This document shows positions 27,227-36,057 of a stretch of DNA of 64,000 nucleotides, piece by piece; within the stretch, counting starts at the first letter, position 1; each line of letters opens with the position of its first letter. The DNA is from Paenibacillus sp. FSL H7-0737 (lineage in GTDB: Bacteria > Bacillota > Bacilli > Paenibacillales > Paenibacillaceae). Under the pieces are notes generated by a model, which saw only the letters and a program-made list of their open reading frames with translations, was not told where the DNA came from and did not search any database. Location: assembly GCF_000758545.1 (NCBI RefSeq), contig NZ_CP009279.1, forward strand, positions 620,001-684,000. The letters are read 5' to 3'. Position numbers and translations under genes: made by a program.

Positions 27227-27661
27227 ATGTCCATGTCTTTTAATCAATATATGAGAGATTCGATTCAGCCTATGCGTGATGACCTTACAAGCATTGGGTT
27301 TCAGGAGCTTATGACTCCAGAAGAGGTGGAAGCCACTCTTCCTACCGCAAAAGGTACGGCGCTTGTAGTCGTGAATTCGGTCTGTGGTTGTGCCGCTGGA
27401 CAATGCCGTCCTGGTGTAGCTCAGGCATTGCAAAATGAGATCGCTCCGGATCACTTGTTCACAGTGTTTGCAGGTCAAGAGAAAGAAGCTACTGCTAAAG
27501 CGCGTGAATATTTTGCTCCTTATCCGCCATCTTCCCCTTCCATCGCATTGATGAAGGATGGAGAGCTCGTTCATTTTATTGAACGCCATAGTGTTGAGAA
27601 TCGTTCGGCTGCTGAAATTGCTGCTGAGTTGAAAGAAGTTTTTGATCGTTTTTGCAAGTAA
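27227..27661 (+). CDS. Bacilliredoxin BrxA/BrxB family (YphP/YqiW)
   Basis: 144 residues, normal family length, with the C-G-C active site at C53-C55 in NSVCGCAAGQC and a third cysteine at C60. These thioredoxin-fold proteins remove bacillithiol from S-bacillithiolated proteins. ATG 27227 is nine bases after AAGGAGAG; the longer frame from 27182 starts inside the leader. Bacillithiol use is consistent with a Bacillales host. Confidence 0.9.
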   Translation: MSMSFNQYMRDSIQPMRDDLTSIGFQELMTPEEVEATLPTAKGTALVVVNSVCGCAAGQCRPGVAQALQNEIAPDHLFTVFAGQEKEATAKAREYFAPYPPSSPSIALMKDGELVHFIERHSVENRSAAEIAAELKEVFDRFCK

Positions 27662-27677
27662 AAAAGTTATTCCATAT

Positions 27678-27728
27678 AATCTCGCATTAGTCGGTAATTC
27701 GGCTGTTGCGGGATTTTTCAAAATATAA
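27678..27728 (+). terminator. Terminator after the bacilliredoxin gene
   Basis: AATCTCGCA and TGCGGGATT form the stem around a GC-containing inner hairpin, followed by T5. Confidence 0.75.
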
Positions 27729-27829
27729 GAGCGATAATGGGATAGAATATACTTAGAAGCATAGAGCTTCACTTGGTATGGATATTTTGATGGATATGGA
27801 ACCATTTCTGATGGAACGGGGTGTGGTTT

Positions 27830-28639
27830 GTGAGTTTGCAGGAAGAAATTATTGCAGATCTTGGTGTGAAGCCAACGATTGATGTAGAAGCAGAGGTACG
27901 CAAACGGGTTGATTTCTTAAAGTCGTACGTGCTGAAGGCAGGTGCCAAAGGATTATTGATCGCCATTAGCGGCGGGGTGGACAGCGCGGTAGCTGCGGGT
28001 CTGTGTAAGCAGGCTACGGACGAGCTGTCGGCTCAAGAAGGCACAGAGTATATTACGCTTGGCGTATACCAGCCATATGGTGTTCAAGAGGATATCCAGC
28101 ACAGCTATGATGTCGCAAAAGCTTTTAATCTGACCCATACCGTGGAGACAAACATTGAGGAAGCTGTAAATGAGATTGCGCTTGAAGTTGAGCATAGCCT
28201 GAAGTCCTTGGGCCAACATCGTCATATGACCCATCAAGGCAAGGGGAATGTTAAAGCGAGAACACGTATGGTTATGCAATATGCGCTCTCTTTTGAGAAC
28301 AATCTGATTGTAGTAGGAACGGATCATGCTTCAGAAGCCATTACGGGTTTCTACACCAAGTGGGGGGATGGCGCTGTAGATATTACACCTCTATCCACAC
28401 TTAACAAACGTCAGGTTCGTCAATTAGCTGCTCATATTGGTGTGCCTGCGGATATTGTTACTAAAGCACCTACGGCAGGCTTATGGCCGGGGCAGACGGA
28501 TGAAACCGAGCTGGGCATTACTTATGATGATAATAGCGATTATTTGGAAGGCAAACAGGTTAACCCTGAGGTAGCGGAGAAACTCGAGAATTATTACCGG
28601 AGAACAGCGCATAAGCGCAATGTCATTCCTGGAATTTAG
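27830..28639 (+). CDS. nadE: Ammonia-dependent NAD+ synthetase
   Basis: 269 residues, single-domain type without a glutaminase. The ATP-pyrophosphatase P-loop ISGGVDS is at 46-52; VVGTDHASEAITGFYTKWGDG and KAPTAGLWPGQTDE are family signatures. It converts nicotinic acid adenine dinucleotide plus ammonia to NAD. GTG 27830 is chosen because the resulting MSLQEEI start aligns with Bacillus NadE; the frame could begin three codons earlier at GTG 27821. Confidence 0.93.
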   Translation: MSLQEEIIADLGVKPTIDVEAEVRKRVDFLKSYVLKAGAKGLLIAISGGVDSAVAAGLCKQATDELSAQEGTEYITLGVYQPYGVQEDIQHSYDVAKAFNLTHTVETNIEEAVNEIALEVEHSLKSLGQHRHMTHQGKGNVKARTRMVMQYALSFENNLIVVGTDHASEAITGFYTKWGDGAVDITPLSTLNKRQVRQLAAHIGVPADIVTKAPTAGLWPGQTDETELGITYDDNSDYLEGKQVNPEVAEKLENYYRRTAHKRNVIPGI

Positions 28640-28653
28640 AATAGGTAGAAGTA

Positions 28654-28700
28654 GAAACCGCCACGGGTCTGCGTTGTAGCAGCTCTCGTGGCGGTTTTTT
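28654..28700 (+). terminator. Terminator after nadE
   Basis: AAACCGCCACGGG pairs with CTCGTGGCGGTTT and is followed by T6. Confidence 0.9.
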
Positions 28701-28725
28701 GTAAGATGGATAAGCTACAAGAATC

Positions 28726-29547
28726 TTAGTTAGCCAGCGTTTGATCGATAAAATTAGTGGTCGAAGCAATCGCAAGCTCCAATTGTGGGGTAGTGCCGGC
28801 AAAAGGATGCACAGTACCGAAGGTATGATTACCCTCAGGAATATGAACCCAGTTAATATCGGGTCGGAGCTCAGTGAGCTGCTCAGATCCTTGCCGGAGG
28901 TGCGCTCCATCCAGACTGCCTTGAATAAGAACAACTGGGAAGGACGCTGTCTTCATGCGTTCAAGGATATTATAACGTTCTTGTTGGTTCTCCATATCTT
29001 CTAAAATAACAGCATCCAGCGGCATTTGTTGGCCTGTGCGTGCATTAAGGACATGGGTTCGTCCTGTTTGCTTCATCTCCTGCTTTTGTTCTTCCGTCAA
29101 CAAATCCAGCTTCGTAACCCCGTTCCAGGAGATGACCCCGCTAACTTCACTCGGATGATCAAGCGTGTAGACTAGACAAATGCCCCCTCCAAGACTATGT
29201 CCTAGAAGGAATAAGGGCAAGCTGCCGAATTTCGGGTGCTGGCTAAGGTAGGACAACAGTATTTCCATGTCCTTCAGCTCGCGACGAAAGGTGTTGCGGG
29301 CGAATTTTTCAAGCTCGGTAAAATGCAGCAGATCCTCTCCGATTCCAGCATGAGAGAAGTTGAAGGTGATCACTTCATGATCTTGGCTGAGAGTAGTGGC
29401 TATGTAAGGAAACATCCCCCAATCTTTGAAGCCCTTGTAGCCGTGTGCAATAACGATAAGGCTCTTAGGTGCTTCTTGGGCAGGAAAGTGTGAGCAGCGG
29501 AGAACAGCGTCTTCACCAGCGGGTATTTCGAAATTACGATGCTGCAT
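28726..29547 (-). CDS. Alpha/beta hydrolase (S9-like esterase/acylhydrolase)
   Basis: 273 residues. VIAHGYKGFKDWGMFP supplies the oxyanion region, LLGHSLGGGICL the nucleophile serine, VVLIQGSLDGAH the acid, and GNHTFG the catalytic histidine. It is predicted cytoplasmic without signal peptide. The start follows a GAGAGGGGATTACCC leader. The substrate is unknown. Convergent with nadE. Confidence 0.85.
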   Translation of the reverse strand: MQHRNFEIPAGEDAVLRCSHFPAQEAPKSLIVIAHGYKGFKDWGMFPYIATTLSQDHEVITFNFSHAGIGEDLLHFTELEKFARNTFRRELKDMEILLSYLSQHPKFGSLPLFLLGHSLGGGICLVYTLDHPSEVSGVISWNGVTKLDLLTEEQKQEMKQTGRTHVLNARTGQQMPLDAVILEDMENQQERYNILERMKTASFPVVLIQGSLDGAHLRQGSEQLTELRPDINWVHIPEGNHTFGTVHPFAGTTPQLELAIASTTNFIDQTLAN

Positions 29548-29754
29548 AGGGTAATCCCCTCTCTCTATATATAAATGAAGTAAATCAGCTAGTCCATCAC
29601 GAAAGCGGCTAGATAGACTTCCAAAGCATTTTCTTTTAAGATAGCAGAAAGAATCTTATAGGACTATAATTTAAAATTGAAATGAATGACCTGTATAATG
29701 ATCATACCATTATTGAAGTAGTATAGGATACACGTCCATAAGGAGCGTGAAATT

Positions 29755-30153
29755 TTGATTTACGGAATCGGACATGATGTGTTAGAAATTGAGCGAATCT
29801 CAGAGGTAATACGCAGGGGACAGGGCAAGAAATTCAACCAGCGCATCCTAACGGAGCAAGAGTACCAGCTTGCTGAGCAACGAGGTGGAAGGTTGGCTGA
29901 GTTCGTAGCCGGGCGTTTTGCTGCCAAGGAAGCTGTTGTGAAGGCTTTAGGTTGTGGCATTGGTAATGTGGTTGGTTTTCAGGATATTGAGATATTACCT
30001 GGCCGCAAAGGTAAGCCGGAAGTAACCTTATCATGCGAAGCCTGGAGCAGACTAGATCTACCTGAAGGACAGAAGTATACCATTCATCTTACGATAACAC
30101 ATGGCCGTGATTTGGCTTCAGCTTTTGCGGTGGTGGAGGAGCTAGGTTCATGA
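29755..30153 (+). CDS. acpS: Holo-[acyl-carrier-protein] synthase
   Basis: 132 residues. IYGIGHDVLEIERI contains the metal-binding aspartate (D8) and FAGRFAAKEAVVKALG-like sequence carries the catalytic glutamate and lysine. It transfers 4'-phosphopantetheine from CoA to apo-ACP for fatty acid synthesis. A TTG start is nine bases after AAGGAG. It is 37 bases upstream of mutY and probably co-transcribed. Confidence 0.94.
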   Translation: MIYGIGHDVLEIERISEVIRRGQGKKFNQRILTEQEYQLAEQRGGRLAEFVAGRFAAKEAVVKALGCGIGNVVGFQDIEILPGRKGKPEVTLSCEAWSRLDLPEGQKYTIHLTITHGRDLASAFAVVEELGS

Positions 30154-30190
30154 ATTGAACCGTGATTATAGAAGGGCAAGGAGAGTTACA

Positions 30191-31573
30191 ATGAAACAAC
30201 AAGAACGACAGGATTTGCAGGAACGAGAAGAAGGACGAGAGTTAAAAAAAGGACAAGATCTGCAAGATCAAGATGAACGACCAAAACAGCTGGATTTTAA
30301 AGAAGGACAAGATAAACAAGATCAGGAGCTGCGGGAGGTCAAGCAATATTTCAGTTATCATTTGCTGGAGTGGTATCAAGGGCAGAAACGGGATTTGCCA
30401 TGGCGCAGGCATCGCAATCCTTATTATATTTGGATTTCTGAAATCATGCTGCAGCAGACAAGGGTAGATACGGTAATCCCTTATTTTAATCGTTTTATTG
30501 AACGCTTTCCGACGGTGGAGTCACTCGCTGACGCCCCTGAAGAAGACGTGCTTAAGTGTTGGGAAGGCTTAGGATATTATTCCCGCGCACGTAATATACA
30601 GCATGCAGCCAAGCAGGTAAAGGAGCTTTATGGTGGACAGGTGCCGAATGACCGTGATGCGGTGTTCAGCTTAAAGGGAGTGGGCCCTTACACAGCAGGG
30701 GCTATTCTCAGCATCGCGTTTAATCGGCCAGAGCCAGCGGTAGATGGTAATGTAATGCGGGTGTTGTCCCGATACTTCCTCATCGAGGATGATATCGCTA
30801 AGGGACCCACCCGCGTGAAAATGGAGCGCCTGGCGGCTGAGCTGATCCCGGAGGGGGAAGCTGCCTCATTTAATCAGGCGCTTATGGAGCTCGGGGCGCT
30901 CGTATGCACCCCGAAATCACCGAGCTGCTTAACCTGCCCGGTGATGGAGCATTGCGCTGCGCGCCTGGCGGGCTGCGAGACTTCGCTGCCCGTCAAGACC
31001 AAGGCCAAGCCGCCGCGCCCAGAGGAGCGGCTGGCGGCCTTAATCGAGGGCCGCGGTACCCACGCGGGCCAAGTGCTCATCCGGCAGCGGCCACAAAGCG
31101 GGCTGTTAGCCCGCATGTGGGAGCTGCCGCACTGGCAGGCGCCGCCAGCGGAAGGCGGCGCTAAGAACGCGCGGCTGCCGGAGGCCGCGGCGCTGGACCG
31201 GCTGCGCCGGTCACTGCGGCAGGCCGGGATCTCCGCCCGGCCTGAGGAGCACTGGATGGCTGCTGAGCATATTTTCAGCCATATTGTGTGGACCCTGCAG
31301 GTGTATCGCTGCAGGGAGGAGGATGCCCTTCCGCTGCCAATAGCGGCAGAAGGACGGGCAGCCTACACCGCGGATGCAGGCCTGTTCCCAGAGATGGACA
31401 GCAGCGTGCCCGTCGAGAAATTTGAGGACGGTAATGCTAGTCCAGAGGATGGCGGAGCCGTGCGCTGGATCAGTCGTGAGGACATGGCTAATTATGCGTT
31501 CCCTAATGTCTTCTTGAAGCTGCTGAACCTTTATTTCGATGAGCAGGAAGAGCTGGCGAAGTCGGGGAAGTAG
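30191..31573 (+). CDS. mutY: A/G-specific adenine glycosylase with long polar N-terminal tail
   Basis: 460 residues, much longer than usual (about 350-390). Catalytic E84 is in WISEIMLQQTRVD; the helix-hairpin-helix LKGVGPYTAG is followed by the catalytic aspartate in AVDGNVMRV; the 4Fe-4S ligands are C-x6-C-x2-C-x5-C in CTPKSPSCLTCPVMEHC. The C-terminal NUDIX-like domain is interrupted by an insert. The first ~50 residues are an E/Q/D/K-rich tail not found in typical MutY. ATG 30191 follows AAGGAG; a TTG at 30155 would extend it further. It removes adenine opposite 8-oxoguanine. The stretch 30840-31260 is strikingly GC-rich. Confidence 0.93.
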   Translation: MKQQERQDLQEREEGRELKKGQDLQDQDERPKQLDFKEGQDKQDQELREVKQYFSYHLLEWYQGQKRDLPWRRHRNPYYIWISEIMLQQTRVDTVIPYFNRFIERFPTVESLADAPEEDVLKCWEGLGYYSRARNIQHAAKQVKELYGGQVPNDRDAVFSLKGVGPYTAGAILSIAFNRPEPAVDGNVMRVLSRYFLIEDDIAKGPTRVKMERLAAELIPEGEAASFNQALMELGALVCTPKSPSCLTCPVMEHCAARLAGCETSLPVKTKAKPPRPEERLAALIEGRGTHAGQVLIRQRPQSGLLARMWELPHWQAPPAEGGAKNARLPEAAALDRLRRSLRQAGISARPEEHWMAAEHIFSHIVWTLQVYRCREEDALPLPIAAEGRAAYTADAGLFPEMDSSVPVEKFEDGNASPEDGGAVRWISREDMANYAFPNVFLKLLNLYFDEQEELAKSGK

Positions 31574-31842
31574 CAGATTATCCGATGTAGCAGAAGAATG
31601 AGTTGTAAGAGAAGCAACTGATACATGAGAAGTGCCTGAAGTAAGTAAAGTACACTGAAGTCGATGAGTAAGAAACGCATCCAAAGTCTCTGGAGTAGGA
31701 AATATGTTAAATGCGTCGATTGCTAAGTGAGTTGATTGTCTTGATGCAGTTTGATGTGTTAAATGTGTTGAATATATAAGTTGTGTGTGAAGAGAGAGTG
31801 GCGTACGCATCTAAACATGATCACTTACCTCATCCCCGTGGT

Positions 31843-32034
31843 CAGTTTAAAGGGAATTCCTCCCTATAAACTGGCTGTGGGGATCTGTTTCTGATCTCTT
31901 TAGGGAAAAACTCCCTTTAATTTGGGTGAATATCTGAATTATGCTCCAATATGGATGATTTAGAGGGAGGATTTCCCTAATTACTCGTATTTAAGTGTTT
32001 ATGAGCACAATTAGAGGAAGTTATTCCCTAATTA
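31843..32034. repeat. Array of four related imperfect palindromes
   Basis: Copies centred near 31858, 31909, 31970 and 32021, 51-61 bases apart. Each pairs a (T)TTAGAGGGA-like arm with a TCCCTAA-like arm over a 4-6 base loop: CAGTTT..AAACTG ends in copy one, TTTAGGGA/TCCCTTTAA in two, TTAGAGGGA/TTCCCTAA in three, AATTAGAGGAA/TTCCCTAATT in four. Confidence 0.75.
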
Positions 32035-32276
32035 GAAGCAGAATGCCTCATTTAGGCGTCTTTCCAACAGCGGTACGATAAAGGGTAGTCTCGTTCCACA
32101 CTCATTGATCTGCATTCAAGCGGGGTAAAAAAGCGATGTCCGAGGAGAAGATCTACCCTATTTGTTTCTAACGAACCCTGTTTCTAACGAACCTTTTTTT
32201 TAACAAACTGCTTCTAAACGAAATTAGTCTCAAACAAACTCTCTACACACCCACCCAAATAAACGACCCAAACACA

Positions 32277-32324
32277 AAAGAAGGTATCCCTTAGCCATAA
32301 CGGCTCGGAGATACCTTCTTTGTT
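32277..32324 (-). terminator. Terminator of sodA
   Basis: Read on the minus strand, AAAGAAGGTATC pairs with GATACCTTCTTT around a GC-containing loop and is followed by a T-rich stretch, about 65 bases after the sodA stop. Confidence 0.85.
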
Positions 32325-32387
32325 TATACTTAGTTAAACGGTAAATCCACAGCCTTGAAGGCTATGACTTTATCCGTAATTAATTCC

Positions 32388-32996
32388 TTATTTCGCGCTT
32401 TCGTAACGTTTGCCAACTTCTTCCCAGTTTACTACGTTCCAGAACGCTTTGATGTAATCAGGGCGTTTGTTTTGGTAGTTCAGGTAGTAAGCGTGCTCCC
32501 ATACATCAAGTCCGAGGATTGGAGTAGCGCCTTCGCTGATTGGGTTGTCTTGGTTAGGTGTGCTTGTTACTGCCAGTTTGCCATCTTTAACAACTAGCCA
32601 AGCCCAGCCACTGCCGAAACGAGTAGTTGCTGCTGCTGCGAAATCTTCTTTGAATTTTTCGAATCCGCCCAGTTCGCTGTCAATAGCTGCTGCAAGTGCG
32701 CCAGTTGGTGCGCCGCCGCCGTTTGGTCCGATAACTTCCCAGAACAAGGTGTGGTTAGCGTGTCCGCCACCATTGTTACGAACAGCAGTGCGGATAGCTT
32801 CTGGTACAGCGTTCAGATCTGTAAGAAGTTCTTCGATGCTTTTGCTTTGCAATTCAGGTGCCTTTTCCAAAGCTGCGTTCAGATTAGTCACATATGTGTT
32901 ATGGTGTCTATCATGGTGAATTTCCATCGTCAAAGCGTCGATGTGTGGTTCGAGTGCGTTGTTTGCATAAGGAAGTGCTGGTAATTGAAATGCCAT
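32388..32996 (-). CDS. sodA: Manganese superoxide dismutase
   Basis: 202 residues. Metal ligands are H27 (EIHHDRHH), H82 ([10 protein letters not shown]), D164 and H168 ([10 protein letters not shown]). The NQDNPISEG segment near 148 carries the glutamine typical of Mn forms. It is a cytoplasmic dimer converting superoxide to peroxide and oxygen. The start is preceded by CAGGAGGG. A second SOD-domain gene lies 4 kb away. Confidence 0.95.
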   Translation of the reverse strand: MAFQLPALPYANNALEPHIDALTMEIHHDRHHNTYVTNLNAALEKAPELQSKSIEELLTDLNAVPEAIRTAVRNNGGGHANHTLFWEVIGPNGGGAPTGALAAAIDSELGGFEKFKEDFAAAATTRFGSGWAWLVVKDGKLAVTSTPNQDNPISEGATPILGLDVWEHAYYLNYQNKRPDYIKAFWNVVNWEEVGKRYESAK

Positions 32997-33033
32997 GGAA
33001 AAATCCCTCCTGAGTATATTAGAATTTGTATAG

Positions 33034-33062
33034 ATAAAGAACTTCGGCGGTTTATCGTCAAA
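33034..33062 (-). promoter_or_regulatory. Promoter of sodA
   Basis: On the minus strand TTGACG (33062-33057) and TTTATC (33039-33034) with a 17-base spacer, roughly 40 bases before the start codon; TATCTAT slightly downstream is an alternative -10. Confidence 0.55.
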
Positions 33063-33292
33063 ATTCTTTATTGTTGATATGTACTATAGGGTATCTCCCA
33101 ATAGGATACTTTAATTAAACAGTATCTGGATCAATAATGCAACACTAAACAAACATAAATGTTTATAAAGTATGATGGGAGTGTAAACAGAATCATCAAT
33201 TGTATTTAAAATGTTAAAATAAAGAGCCGTCACCCCATAGACATAACTCTTTATAATTACCCTTATAATGAAACAATGAATCTTAGTCAAAA

Positions 33293-33320
33293 TGTAAACG
33301 CTTGATATTAAGCGCTTTCA
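33293..33320. promoter_or_regulatory. Palindromic element resembling two opposed cre sites
   Basis: Left arm TGTAAACGCTT and right arm AAGCGCTTTCA are inverted with three mismatches around ATAT. Each arm read inward resembles the CcpA-binding consensus TGnAAnCGnT with one deviation at the far end. It could control the GNAT gene (155 bases away) or sodA. Confidence 0.5.
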
Positions 33321-33475
33321 AAAGAAAAATGATGATATCACGAGAAAAGTGTGCTTTAATAGATTTAAAAGCAGGTATTCCTCGGTATTTGATGCTTTTT
33401 TTTATTTTCTCAATGTTAAGGGAACCCCTTCTTTTTGTTAAATTCATAAGCCATAGACAAGGGAGATTTTAAAGA

Positions 33476-33895
33476 ATGCACGTTCGTTCCTTTCAATTAA
33501 GCGACGTTAGCCCTGTGACTGATTTGCTGCAAACCGCATTATCGGAAGAATGTTTCGAGAACACTATCGAGCCTTTCTCCAGGCAGCTTTCATGGGATTC
33601 AGATCTCATTGTAGTTGCGGAAGATGAAGAAGAAATTGTTGGAGCACTGATTGGTACGATTGAGAAAAACCACGGTTGTTATTTCCGGATTGCTGTACAT
33701 CCTGATTATCGCCGCAGAGGAGTCGGTAGAAGTCTGGTATCGGCTATGGAATCCAGGTTTCAAGCTCGTAAGGTTAGTGGTATCTACGTAGCCGTCGATG
33801 AGCATAATTCTTTTGCATTGCCATTGTATGAAGCTATGGGATATAGCGAGAATCAAATTTTTAAATCTGTCCGGAAGCTGAGCATTGTTGGGTAA
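33476..33895 (+). CDS. GNAT acetyltransferase (RimI-like)
   Basis: 139 residues. It has MHVRSFQLSDVSPVTDLL at the N-terminus, the acetyl-CoA loop VHPDYRRRGVGRSLV, and a C-terminal Y-x-x-MGY motif, all usual for Acetyltransf_1. The substrate is unknown. The start is ten bases after AAGGGAG. Monocistronic. Confidence 0.82.
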   Translation: MHVRSFQLSDVSPVTDLLQTALSEECFENTIEPFSRQLSWDSDLIVVAEDEEEIVGALIGTIEKNHGCYFRIAVHPDYRRRGVGRSLVSAMESRFQARKVSGIYVAVDEHNSFALPLYEAMGYSENQIFKSVRKLSIVG

Positions 33896-34085
33896 TTTTG
33901 ATCACTCAGATGCGTAAGCGGAAACATTTACTAAATAAAGAACTATAGTTGATGATATAGTCTGTTTCATTCATACTCAAGCGTATTTTCCAGAAGTCCA
34001 TTACTAATGGCTGGGAGATATGCTTTTTTATTGTTATAATATCTGCAAGTATAGACATCAATAATTGAGAATAAGAGGTGACATA

Positions 34086-34694
34086 TTGAGTCAGGAGTCC
34101 CAAGTAGAGTTCATGCGTAATCGGAAGCAAAGACATAGATCGTCCAGATCAAACAAAGGCTTTGGTGGTCGTTTGGCCGCGGAATTGAAGGATTGGTTGC
34201 TTACAGCGGTAGTTGTCTTTGCGGTAATGTCGGTTCTTAATATTTTTGTGTTCAATATATCAACGGTTAAAGGTCAGTCTATGCAGCCAACGCTTGTGGA
34301 AGGTGAGAGGCTCTTTATTAATAAGCTTTCATTGATGTTTGTAAACCCAAAACACGGGGATGTCGTCATTCTTCATGATCCTAGCACTGGACCAAGTCGG
34401 AAGGACTTTTTAGTAAAACGAGTCATTGGCATACCTGGAGATATCATAGAAGTGAAGGATCACCAGTTATATGTGAATGGAAAAATAGTGAATGAGCCGT
34501 ATATAGATACCGAGATTGAAGACCCGGATTTCGCGGCGTTAACTGTGGAGAGCGGAAACTATTTTGTCATGGGAGATAACCGTCATGCTTCAGCAAGCAA
34601 AGATAGTCGTTATTTCGGCTCCATCCCACAGGACATGATTGTAGGCAGGGCGGATTATATCTGGTGGCCGCTGTCTAAACTGAAAGGGTTATAA
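34086..34694 (+). CDS. Signal peptidase I
   Basis: 202 residues. A basic cytoplasmic N-terminus (about 35 residues), one TM helix (36-57), the catalytic serine S65 in GQSMQPTL, the catalytic lysine K111 in VKRVIGIPGD, and the C-terminal box GDNRHASASKDSRYFG. It cleaves signal peptides on the outer face of the membrane (Sip/LepB family). TTG 34086 is used because AGAGGTGA precedes it; an earlier TTG at 34065 would place this site inside the gene. Confidence 0.93.
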   Translation: MSQESQVEFMRNRKQRHRSSRSNKGFGGRLAAELKDWLLTAVVVFAVMSVLNIFVFNISTVKGQSMQPTLVEGERLFINKLSLMFVNPKHGDVVILHDPSTGPSRKDFLVKRVIGIPGDIIEVKDHQLYVNGKIVNEPYIDTEIEDPDFAALTVESGNYFVMGDNRHASASKDSRYFGSIPQDMIVGRADYIWWPLSKLKGL

Positions 34695-34730
34695 GAATTT
34701 TATCGATAACATGAAAAGGAGAAGGCGGAA

Positions 34731-35936
34731 ATGAACAATACATTTCAGTCACCGTATGCACCCCCGCCTTCCAAGTGGGCACAGCTTAAAGCGGAGATTC
34801 AGGAGGCTGCGACGTCACTCGGTATTGATGATATCGGGTTTACTACAGCAGAGCCTTTTTTATATCTGAAAAATATTCTGCAAGACCACCGAGACAAAGG
34901 ATATGAATCTGGTTTCGAGGAACCGGATCTGGATAAAAGGACAATCCCTGCTCTGAGCTCTGGGGACAAGCCCTTATCTATTATTTCAATTGCTGTGGCC
35001 TATCCTTCCAAAATGGAGAATCCTCCGAAATCTGAGCCAGGCGCACGAAGAGGTATTCTCGCCCGAGCATCATGGGGCAGGGATTATCATCATGTGCTGA
35101 GGGAGGCCTTAAGTAAGCTAGAGGACTTTATTCATGAACGTGTACCGGAGGCTGTGCTGGAAAGTATGGTCGATACCGGTGTACTGGTAGATAGAGCGGT
35201 AGCGGAAAGAGCGGGGATAGGCTTCAGCGGCAAAAACTGTTCTATCATCTCACCCAAATGGGGATCCTGGATTTATCTAGGGGAGATGGTTACGAACATT
35301 CCTTTTGCTCCGGATGAGCCTGTTGAGGAAGGCTGCGGGGAGTGTACCAAGTGTATTGATGCTTGTCCAACCGGTGCACTGGTGGGGCCGGGTCAGCTTA
35401 ACGCGCAGGCTTGTATTTCTTTTCTGACGCAGACTAAAGGATTTCTGAGTGATGAATACATGACCAAGATTGGCAACCGTCTATACGGCTGTGACACCTG
35501 CCAGATTGTATGTCCCAAGAATCGAGGGAAGAACTGGAATCATCGCCCTCAGATGCTACCTGATCCTGAGATCGTGAAGCCATTGTTAATGCCAATCCTG
35601 GATCTTAGCAACCGTGAATTCAAAGAGAGATTCGGAAATAGCTCTGCTGCCTGGAGAGGCAAAAAGCCGATTCAACGAAATGCGATCATCGCTCTCGGTA
35701 ATTTCAAGGAAGTAGAAGCGGTGCCAAAGCTAACAGAAATTGTTCTGAAAGAGCCGCGGCCTGAGATGCGAGGCACTGCTGCTTGGGCACTGGGACGCAT
35801 CGGTGGTGAGGAGGCTCTAGCTGCTGTTGAATCGGCTTTAGAGCGCGAAGAGCATGACACGGTAAAAGAAATGCTGAGCCGGGCACAGGATGTGCTCCTT
35901 ACTGGGAAGCAAGCACGAGAGGACAACGATGTTTAA
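34731..35936 (+). CDS. queG: Epoxyqueuosine reductase
   Basis: 401 residues. A cobalamin-binding N-terminal half is followed by two 4Fe-4S motifs (GECTKCIDACPTGAL and CDTCQIVCPKN) and C-terminal HEAT-like repeats (IGGEEALAAVESAL). It performs the last step of queuosine synthesis in tRNA anticodons. The start follows AAAGGAGAAGG. It is 36 bases after the signal peptidase gene. Confidence 0.93.
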   Translation: MNNTFQSPYAPPPSKWAQLKAEIQEAATSLGIDDIGFTTAEPFLYLKNILQDHRDKGYESGFEEPDLDKRTIPALSSGDKPLSIISIAVAYPSKMENPPKSEPGARRGILARASWGRDYHHVLREALSKLEDFIHERVPEAVLESMVDTGVLVDRAVAERAGIGFSGKNCSIISPKWGSWIYLGEMVTNIPFAPDEPVEEGCGECTKCIDACPTGALVGPGQLNAQACISFLTQTKGFLSDEYMTKIGNRLYGCDTCQIVCPKNRGKNWNHRPQMLPDPEIVKPLLMPILDLSNREFKERFGNSSAAWRGKKPIQRNAIIALGNFKEVEAVPKLTEIVLKEPRPEMRGTAAWALGRIGGEEALAAVESALEREEHDTVKEMLSRAQDVLLTGKQAREDNDV

Positions 35937-36057
35937 TGAAGGAAAAAGATCATAGATAGGTTGCATATTCCCAATTGCTGTCCAGTTCTCGAAATGCTAT
36001 GATAGATTCGCGCGCCATATGGCGATGCAGACAATAGAGTGTAGAGGTGGGCTTTAG

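Larger units (their letters stand above)
31574..32387. other. 814-base gene-free region with palindromes and short tandem duplication
   Basis: No credible gene. The first 260 bases are purine-rich and low in complexity. Four imperfect palindromes occupy 31843-32034. A 16-bp period duplication (TTTCTAACGAACC at 32165 and 32181) follows, then A/C-rich sequence and the sodA terminator. The minus-strand open frame covering 31211-31810 is a shadow of GC-rich mutY. Confidence 0.8.
32997..33475. promoter_or_regulatory. Divergent region between sodA and GNAT gene
   Basis: A 479-base AT-rich gap. The sodA side carries a promoter and, just upstream, an inverted GTATC..GATAC pair at 33092-33110. Further right is a 28-base palindrome resembling two opposed catabolite-response elements. 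No small gene is credible. Confidence 0.6.

Noticed and set aside
27185..27805. 206-codon frame opposite the bacilliredoxin gene
   Set aside because: Covers the gene, its terminator and gap; composition is not protein-like.
31211..31810. Minus-strand open frame of 199 codons
   Set aside because: Lies mostly opposite GC-rich mutY, has low-complexity Thr/Ser/His/Leu content and no ribosome site or family match.
31843..32034. Possible CRISPR array
   Set aside because: Only four divergent palindromes, spacers uneven, no cas genes; repeats are not near-identical.
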